Assembly (NCBI GenBank): GCA_008973525.1 | Contig: WACJ01000097.1 | Coordinates: 434,001 to 498,000, forward strand | Reading direction: 5' to 3' | Origin: Stenopsyche tienmushanensis | Taxonomy: Eukaryota; Arthropoda; Insecta; Trichoptera; Stenopsychidae | Length of the DNA: 64,000 bases | Shown here: one piece after another, positions 56,822 through 64,000 of the stretch | Numbering within the stretch: position 1 is the first letter of the stretch | Layout of the letters: each line of letters begins with the position of its first letter | Program-made: the position numbers and the translations under genes | Notes under the pieces: generated by a model | Databases searched by the model: none | Seen by the model: only the letters and a program-made list of their open reading frames with translations | What the model was told of the DNA's origin: nothing

Positions 56822-57322
56822 CAGGGCTGTAACAAGGGCGTGGCAAAACAGGCGCCCGCTACGGGCGCAACTGAGCTTGGGGCGCAAAACGCAGAATACC
56901 GATCCAGTCGAGAGCTGCATATGGTTATTATTTTACTCGGCTAACACTGATTGACTCCGTCCGTTTTTATAAGTTGTCTAATCGTAGACATATACAAGTA
57001 TGGCATTCGATCGCGAGGCGCTTATTCGTCATATCAGCGATCCGAAAAGCGGACCGATTGGACACACAATCCTAATTGCCACTCTGTTCACTTTCTAGAC
57101 ACTTTTTATCATAGTATTTTTTAAAACAGTAACCGCCATCTATACGTTATGCCGGATACTTTTGTGAATATCTTTGTATATTATTTAAAAACATGCATTA
57201 TAATAGTATTTAATATATTGTGATTATAAGAGTATTAGATAACGTTAAAAAATTAATTGGATTTCCGAGGGGGGGGGGGGCGGTAGTTGCCACAGGCGCT
57301 TCATACCCTTGTTATGACTCTG
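56822..57322. mobile_element. hAT miniature element, copy 4 (501 bp)
   Basis: Starts CAGGGCTGTAACAAGGG; the right end on the complement is CAGAGTCATAACAAGGG. Flanks CAGATCCG (56814-56821) and TAGATTCG (57323-57330) agree at 6 of 8 positions, in keeping with a hAT target duplication. It contains a run of 12 G near 57269 and the interior blocks shared with the other copies. Best-preserved full-length copy for defining the family. Confidence 0.86.
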
Positions 57323-57384
57323 TAGATTCGTTTTAAAATTCCAATTAAAATTTGTTTGGTCCCGCGTGTTTGTCGGCCATTTTG

Positions 57385-57770
57385 TTCAGTCACAGTAAAT
57401 TCTTCCGATGAAGAAGTCGTCGCGCGCGTCATCCGTTTTTTTGAAATTGCTAAACAATACCACCTCGAATATCCATCAAAATATCATAAATGTTTATGGT
57501 AGTGATATGATGAGTCGACAACATCTCAATAAATGAGTTGGGTTATTCAGAGAAGGCCGTATTGATACTTATGACGAGACAAGGAGTGGGATACCATCAG
57601 TCATTGCTGACGAACTTGGGCAAAAAAATGAAGAACAAGTGCCAAATGACCGCCGTGTGACGTTCGACGATCTTCGCGATGAATTTCCTGAATTTTCTCG
57701 AAATTTCATCGGTGTTATTGTGTCGGAAAAATTTGGTTCTAAGAAGTTGAGGGCGAGATAAGTGCTCAGA
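57385..57770 (+). pseudogene. Mariner transposase N-terminal relic
   Basis: The plus strand reads VARVIRFFEIAKQYHLE, then in another frame NVYGSDMMSRQHLNK, VGLFREGRIDTYDETRSGIP, SVIADELGQKNEEQV and RRVTFDDLRDEFPEFSRNFI, GVIVSEKFGSKKLRAR. This covers both helix-turn-helix domains and the linker (DETRSGRPSV) of a mariner transposase. Ends at the WVP position. Frameshifts and stops. Confidence 0.88.
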
Positions 57771-59390
57771 ATGCTCCTATCCTATCAGATTAGAAAGTTA
57801 ATAAAATGCTATTAAAATTTAATTGAGTGAAAATGAAAATTATTTTCTTCAGCTTGGGTATTTATTCCTACCCCTAAATCATCATTAACATCAAATAAGG
57901 AAGTTTCCCTGCCGCATCCTATAGTAAGCCATCAAAATTATTAATTTTGAATTTATTAAAGCTGATCATTAGTCAAATAGTAACTGCAATAGTATAAAGC
58001 CAATAATTAATGCAAATTAAACAAGATTTCATTCTAAATTACCAGTATTAATCAATTGACTCAGTATGCAAATTTAAGTCAGATTAATCAATAATGCAGT
58101 TTGCTTTAGAATAAAATATAAATTAAGCCCCATTTGCTTTATTTGTTAATTTGTGCACCCTCTAATAACCTTTTATGGTACGAAATTATGCTAATTATAA
58201 AAAAATGATTATTTTTCGGTCCCCTTTTATATGAACTTTCATATATTTGGACTTGAGTATTTTATTGTGGAGACATCTATAATATAATATTGGTGTATAT
58301 TGTAACGTATATTAAGGGGTTTGGTTGATTGTAATTTAAATGTCAATACCAGACCTTTATAAGCTTTCTGTGGATTGTCTTCCATCTTCATTGCGATACT
58401 TCTTAATGAAGTTCATTGAGGATAATTGTCAATTAGGGCTGTCAAACAATCGTTTATAAATTAAAAAACGTCCACTAAAGTCGACGTAAATCGGAAATTA
58501 CATTCCAGAACGGCTGCATACATTTTAAAGGAATTCAGACGATTTTTTTCAATTTGGGTAGAAGTGAAACAACTCCGCCCGCTGGGAGAATTTTGCGTCG
58601 GAATATGCGAAAAAAACTTTTTTAATTTACGACCAACGGAACACTCGGTGGATTTGAAAAAACACAGTTCTATTAGGCGGCAGTTTGTAAATAACGCAAA
58701 TGAACATCCGATCCCGACATTTTAAAGCCGTGGCAAATGGAGCAGGATAAAATCGGGATTAGAACGACACAGTAATTCCCGGCGGATATTTTGTTTCCAC
58801 GTACTCCCTAACAAATGCGAAAATGTTGCTTAATCCACTCGTTTGTCGTTTTTTTGCCATTCTGCGCGATAATTTCCATATTAAAATGCTGAAGTAATTG
58901 CCTCGAATATCGCATATATTTCTTGCATTCCTGATCAAACATCTTCCTTTGATTGAGCGAAATCCTGCCTTGTCGGGAATCTTAATGGCTTTACTTTGCC
59001 GAATTTCCAGACGCTCATTATTATTCATCAAAGAAGAAATTCCTAATAACGAAGTCACAAAGGAAAACAACAACAACGCGAATGAGCGCCTTGCTTAGTG
59101 CGGACTCGATTTAACGCGCCCCAATTCGATTTTGTTCAGTAAAATTGCAATTTATAAACGACAAAGGGTTGCTTAAATGCCAAAAACACTAGTATGTGTT
59201 TTAAAATTACACTTTAATGCATATACCCAATGATTTAGGCAGCACGAAGAGGATTAATTTGATAAATGCCTTTTGATGCTTCTGTATGCTTTTCACGTAC
59301 GCTAATTTATGTTATATCAAACACGCTAAATGTAATGTTGTTTGCATATTAAATACCGGTGCTTTATGTGTAATAAAGTTAAAGATGCCC
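57771..59390. other. No gene seen
   Basis: GGAAGTTTCCCTGCCGCA at 57898-57915 repeats the motif at 54207. Positions 58490-59120 are unique-looking. Confidence 0.4.
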
Positions 59391-59464
59391 AAATATTTCG
59401 GTTGTAGTATATTTGGCGAAGACCCGAGCAAGTCCTTGCTTTTATGCAGCCACTCGTTGCTTCA

Positions 59465-59765
59465 AACGATTGATTGATTGCGTCCGATGGAAAGTATATC
59501 GAAAAAAAAATTTTTATGAAGTTGTCTAAGATAACTGATACCTTAAATATATCAGAAGACCGTGTATTCATCATTTTACATCAACGTTTGTCCATGAGAA
59601 AGCTCTGTTCGAAGTTGATACCGCACTCAATCGAAAACAACAACGCGTCCAAAATTCGGAGCGCTGTTTAGAGCCGTTTCAGTGCAATAAAATGGATTTT
59701 TAATGCAGTTTATGACTATGGATCTATAACCACACTCCAGAGTCTATTATATGGCATTATTGGTG
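59465..59765 (+). pseudogene. Mariner transposase relic
   Basis: The plus strand reads KITDTLNISEDRVFIILHQR, then LSMRKLCSKLIPHS; after a frame change RKQQRVQNSERCLEPFQCNK (about 59635-59695), and in a third frame WIYNHTPESI (about 59730-59755), equivalent to the catalytic DETW.HHYTPE region. A dead copy of yet another mariner lineage. Confidence 0.86.
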
Positions 59766-59869
59766 TATTTGACAGAAGAAGTTTAAAATGAAAAAATCCT
59801 TAATGAGTGATAATTTATTTAACGCTTTGATTGGTGAAACATAGATGCTATATACGTATGTCTCCCATT

Positions 59870-59965
59870 TATCGTCCACGCAAATTCATTTTTCTCTAAG
59901 GACCGCGCAGCTTGAGCTAAGCTTGTATATTAATAAATGAACCTTAACACTGTTGATATTGTTGG
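59870..59965 (+). repeat. Unclassified repeat pair, copy 2
   Basis: Matches 46000-46110 (CATTTATCGTCCACGCAAAT, CGCGCAGC, AATGAACCTTAACACTGTTG). Confidence 0.55.
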
Positions 59966-61535
59966 ACCCTATGTAAGCGTTCCAAATGGAATCACTTTCA
60001 GTACCAGTCTGAGTTTTAAGTATATGATTGACTTATGAGGCTTTCTAATATTTATTATGATTCTAAGAAAACGATCAACGATCTAAGAACTTGGCGTCAT
60101 CTGTTGATAATTGATGTGATATGTAAATGTGACCCGAATTCGAACGCATATATGCGCGATTACTCATCAACGAGTTAATATTCAATGAAACGAGCAATCT
60201 TCAATGCAGCATGATTTGGAATCAGGATAAAAATCACGTGATTTAAACGTGATCGTATCTCACTCACTAAACGATCTCATTGACATTCATCTGGTGCATC
60301 CGAGTCGGAATCACTCGACCGCCATTTATCCCTTTGATTACTGTCGCAGCAGTTCTTCAATGCTGGACGATTAAAGTTTTAGCATTTTTAAGCCTGAAAG
60401 CGCCCACAATGAATCATGCTATTGATCGAGCAGATTAAAATTAGGGAGAGACCCTCAAATTGACACAAAAGGCTCTTAATCCAATCGCCCAGATCAGGGC
60501 TCCGCAAACGTGTCGAGAATTTCAATCACGATATAAAACGGATCAAGGATGTCGAATTGATTTAAAACGCACGATGGGCGAAATTTCGGCTACAAAAACA
60601 TATTCAATGGCGGCTCAAATGACGGCCATTGTATAGTTTTTATTAATTTAAACGACAATCATTAGATAGCACTTCATTTTTGTACTTGTGCGCCATTAAT
60701 GCCTAATTCCCCCGGCTTAATGGCTTATATACAACATTGTTCATTGGACGATTATACGAAAAGGATATGAATTTTTGATCGATGGTTTTGATATATGGAG
60801 GCTTTGATGTTTGAGAAATTGTTTTTTGTGGTGTGTCCATATGCAGCTACGATGATGGCGATCAGAAAACCTCATTTGGAGCGCTCTCATCATTCACAAT
60901 GGTATCACGTAACCGCAGTTTCCGTAGACGATTGTGTCCATTGACGGATGAAAATTTATTATTCAGAGAGGAAATACGAATATGTCAATGTTTGTACGTC
61001 AGCGCTTCTCAAAACACAAACAATGGGTCTTTTCATAGAAGTTTTGCTTACAATTTGAGGCAAATTCTTGCCTCGTGCGAGAACAAACGGGGAGATGCAC
61101 ACAATGGGGGATTTGGGTCATGAGCAGTTTTGTATCGTAAAAGCCCGAATGAAAATTGCGCCCTAGGGCTGCTAAAATTCATATACAGCCATAAAAATAT
61201 GTTTTTAATGGCCTAATATAGGCCCTATCAATTATGATAATTAATGCATGATTCATTCACGCTATATCCTTAATTAAAATACAATTTCAGGAATCGATCC
61301 AATCATATTTCGATGTATTTATTTATTTCAAGTATAAAAATCCTCGGAATCTACTGAATATTTGTCCTCCCTTCTCCCAAAATCTTTACTGGCAAATGAT
61401 CAAAAATATCCTACAGACTTAGAATATGAACATTTTTTTATTTCAGCTCTTGTTTGTTAAATCCGTCAAAATATTAAATATTAGCGAGCTGATTATAAAT
61501 AAGAATGTATCATAGTAATGCTTCTGTTTATCGGC
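59966..61535. other. No gene seen
   Basis: Unique-looking, less AT-rich stretches at 60080-61140. A 96-codon open frame at 60833-61123 has no motif. Confidence 0.4.
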
Positions 61536-61544
61536 TTGATTATA

Positions 61545-61690
61545 TAAAAATGAATGTCTGTGGTTCGTTGTATGTTTGTCTCATATACGTTCCTGTACCA
61601 TTCATCCGATTGCAATGAAACTTTGAAGAGTTGCTGTGCGCATCTCTGTGAAGATTATAGATTTAATATAAGCATCGTTTGTGTATGCAA
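61545..61690 (+). repeat. CATCCGATTGCAATGAAACTTT repeat fragment
   Basis: Begins TATATAAAAATGAATGTCTG and contains CCATTCATCCGATTGCAATG, matching 41480-41720. Confidence 0.52.
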
Positions 61691-62024
61691 TTTGTTTTGC
61701 AAGACGTTTTAGATGCGCGCGCAATACGGCGGCGGCGCATACTTTTGGAGACTAGCCCTTCAGTCCGCGCTACATGTGGCCTCAAGCAATAAACCACGTA
61801 ACTGTGCTATTTACTGCATTATAATGACCATGCATGTATACCATGCTATACGATGCGGAACGATATCGAAAACTGATAACCGGTAAAACCACTAATTCTG
61901 CCGATTCAAAAATATCATTTTTTCTCCATTATATTCGTTTGGCTATTTTTTGTGATATAATATGACCTTCTCCATTCTTATACAAAATTTGTGCTTGATA
62001 ATATTCATCTAATAATACAGTTAA

Positions 62025-62165
62025 TCCACGTTAAGGACCACGTTATAGAAACAAGACACTATAGAAAGTTAGGCACTCATACAAAATTTGTACTTGTTTA
62101 ATATGTTAACAAGTGCATGTGCGAAGGGCGCCGCAAACGAAGTGGACGCTATAGGAGGGCTAAGT
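62025..62165. repeat. CTTCTATAGCG family, copy 3 (about 140 bp, inverted ends)
   Basis: The left part contains CTATAGAAAGTTAGGCACTC and the right part, on the complement, CCTCCTATAGCGTCCAC. Related to 16421 and 41280. Confidence 0.58.
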
Positions 62166-62299
62166 TTTTAATACAACTAAAAACATTTTAAATGATCGAA
62201 AAAAAAAAACACCGGGAACAAAACAGAAAACCTTTATTTATCCCGGAACGAAAACCGTAACCAAACCAAAATAAATGTTAGGAACGTAACCCAAACCGA

Positions 62300-62515
62300 A
62301 ATGATACATGAACCAACACTGATTGATTCTGTCCATTTTTATAATATATACTAAGCTGTTTAATCACTCTTTTTTTTGTTATCGTTATGTTCAAGTATGG
62401 CATCTGATCGCGAGGCGCTCATTCGTCAGGTATCAGTGGTCCGAAAAGCGGACCGATTGAGCATACGCACCTTGTGGCCACTACGTCCTCTTTTAGGGCA
62501 CCATCAAATTCAATA
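62300..62515. mobile_element. hAT miniature element, copy 5 (internal fragment)
   Basis: Contains CAACACTGATTGATTCTGTCC, GCGAGGCGCTCATTCGTCAG and GGTCCGAAAAGCGGACCGAT, the interior blocks of copies 1 and 4. Both ends missing. Confidence 0.7.
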
Positions 62516-63830
62516 ATTAAAATGGACTGCTTTTAAATTTGTCATAATTTTTTTGATTATTTTTTCTAACAATAAAACTAATCAAGAACATTTCCACAAA
62601 TTTTCAAGTTGATCTGAATAAAATCCTAGGAGAGAGAACCTTTTGAAATTTTAGTCCATTGGGGCGACCGGTTGGGAGTGTACACCAATACACCGATCTT
62701 ACTTAAATTTTGCAAACTTCTTCTAAACAAGATTGACTAGTGGTTAAATAAAAAGATTTTTATTTTTCTCGATCACAACTTATTTTACAAGGCAAATACG
62801 TTATGTAGATTTTACCGAAAATTGTACTTGTTTAATCTTAAAACCATGTTTTAACGCCTAAATTTTCAATATTTTTAAATGAAAATTTTATAAAATATTG
62901 CCTAAATGTTGCTCTTTTATATGCTTTAAAGCTTGAATGAAATATTTATCGCGTTATATTAGAAAAAAATTAAAGAAAATATGCTTTTTTACGCTTTGAA
63001 ATCCATGTATCGCCTTGCCAACTATACTTGGATACAGTATATTTGCTTGCAAATCTATGCATTTATGTAATCATATCATTACTATATATAGTCATCAAAG
63101 CAACTATTGTATATAGACATCATAAAAATGCATGCTCATCATTGATTCCATCCCATTTAATCAGAGTGATTAATCAATGTAAATCCTGTTAGAAACCTAT
63201 TGGATATTAAATCTGGGTGTTTTTTAAAAATATTTATTCATATTTAGGACCTACGTATCTCTTTGGTCAATCTCAATCGGGGTTCGAAATCAACCCTCGT
63301 TTTCGAGGGTAGGCTTTTTAAACTTTTTGATTGCTAAATCTTAATAACCTTCGCAGATATCTATATTTAGCTGAGTTCGTTGCTCCGCAGCATCCCGGTT
63401 TATCGCGATTTAAATGAAACACGGCACAAAGTGGATGAAATTCCGTCCCATTTCGACTCGACATACCGGATGATCGTAAAGTGTCAAAATTAAGCGAAAT
63501 TAATTTTGATGAAGCATTTAAAACGTACACGGTTCGGTAGTGATACGCCGTATTCGAACATCCTGTGTTTTGTATTCAAGATTGCCAATAAAAAGGACAT
63601 CCATCCTGTCCGTTCTGGAAGACCGTCGATACATCATAATGTCATAGATAGCCCAATATCATCTCGTCGTGCCGTATTGGATGTCGCAAAATCCTCATCC
63701 TGTGCCAAAGTTATTAGCATAAGTGGTTAACCTTTATTTTTTTGTATTTGAAAGATATGACAAAAATATCTCTAAGATGTAAGAAATTATCTTGCGAAAC
63801 GTTTTAATCGTGCATCTAATTATGAATGGA
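62516..63830. other. No gene seen
   Basis: AT-rich. A plus-strand HPVRSGRPSIHH at about 63602 resembles the linker motif of mariner transposases (RSGRPS) but is too short to call. Confidence 0.35.
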
Positions 63831-63839
63831 TTTATCTGA

Positions 63840-64000
63840 TCAAAGGCAGGGCAATCAACTATGTGTATCTTTTGGATTTATTCTGGGGTGTATTAGCACA
63901 CACGCGTCTCATCCCCTGTCACGATAGAATCCAGAAAAGCTACTTCTTCCTGTGTATCTCGCAAAAACTTCTTATAACCAAGTTTTTTTGAGACACAATA
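63840..64000 (-). pseudogene. Mariner transposase relic, cut by the window end
   Basis: The minus strand from 64000 reads VSKKLGYKKF, then LRDTQEEVAFLDSIVTGDET, RVC and a stop, then YTPE. In intact relatives VSEKLGY..LCARW and FLDSIVTGDETW are about 40 residues apart, so an internal deletion joins them here. Confidence 0.8.

Noticed and set aside
63506..63730. Possible mariner linker (RSGRPS) on the plus strand
   Set aside because: The match is only a few residues and the surrounding frame does not continue like a mariner transposase.

Overview
The window is arthropod nuclear DNA, most likely from an insect. It is AT-rich, intron-bearing and crowded with decayed DNA transposons, and it carries two multi-exon genes that converge tail to tail. 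No bacterial, viral, rRNA or tRNA gene was recognised. The species cannot be named from sequence alone, although the dynein protein reads very much like insect orthologs.

Region 1-9.6 kb (+ strand): the 3' part of the cytoplasmic dynein intermediate chain gene (short wing / DYNC1I type). Eleven exons from 1510 to 9579 were joined by hand with agreeing phases. They cover the last part of the N-terminal arm, the roadblock-binding helix and the seven-bladed WD40 propeller. The first exons lie before the window. One exon (8179-8411) carries a single extra base that breaks the frame. Its introns hold transposon debris.

Region 9.6-19.4 kb: intergenic. It holds a Jockey-type LINE relic, a piggyBac copy with one long open frame but about 60 catalytic-domain residues missing, hAT miniature elements and a hAT transposase relic.

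Region 19.4-54.6 kb (- strand): the 3' half of a second gene, assembled from four widely separated exons (54610-54367, 45633-45486, 19917-19792, 19716-19446). All four junctions agree in phase. The visible 262 residues contain one transmembrane segment and a long Ser/Pro-rich tail that is probably cytoplasmic. I do not recognise the family. Its introns (about 8.7 kb, 25.6 kb and 75 bp) hold a Penelope-like relic, mariner, hAT and Tigger relics, fragments of one LTR-like repeat family, several unclassified repeats, and stretches of unique-looking DNA that may be regulatory.

Region 54.6-64 kb: presumably upstream introns of the same minus-strand gene, or its flank. It holds more mariner relics and a hAT miniature element with recognisable target duplications.

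No new multi-gene system is visible. The most useful results are the hand-spliced transmembrane gene, the dynein frame break and 21-base microexon, and the repeat families whose copies and ends can be matched inside the window.
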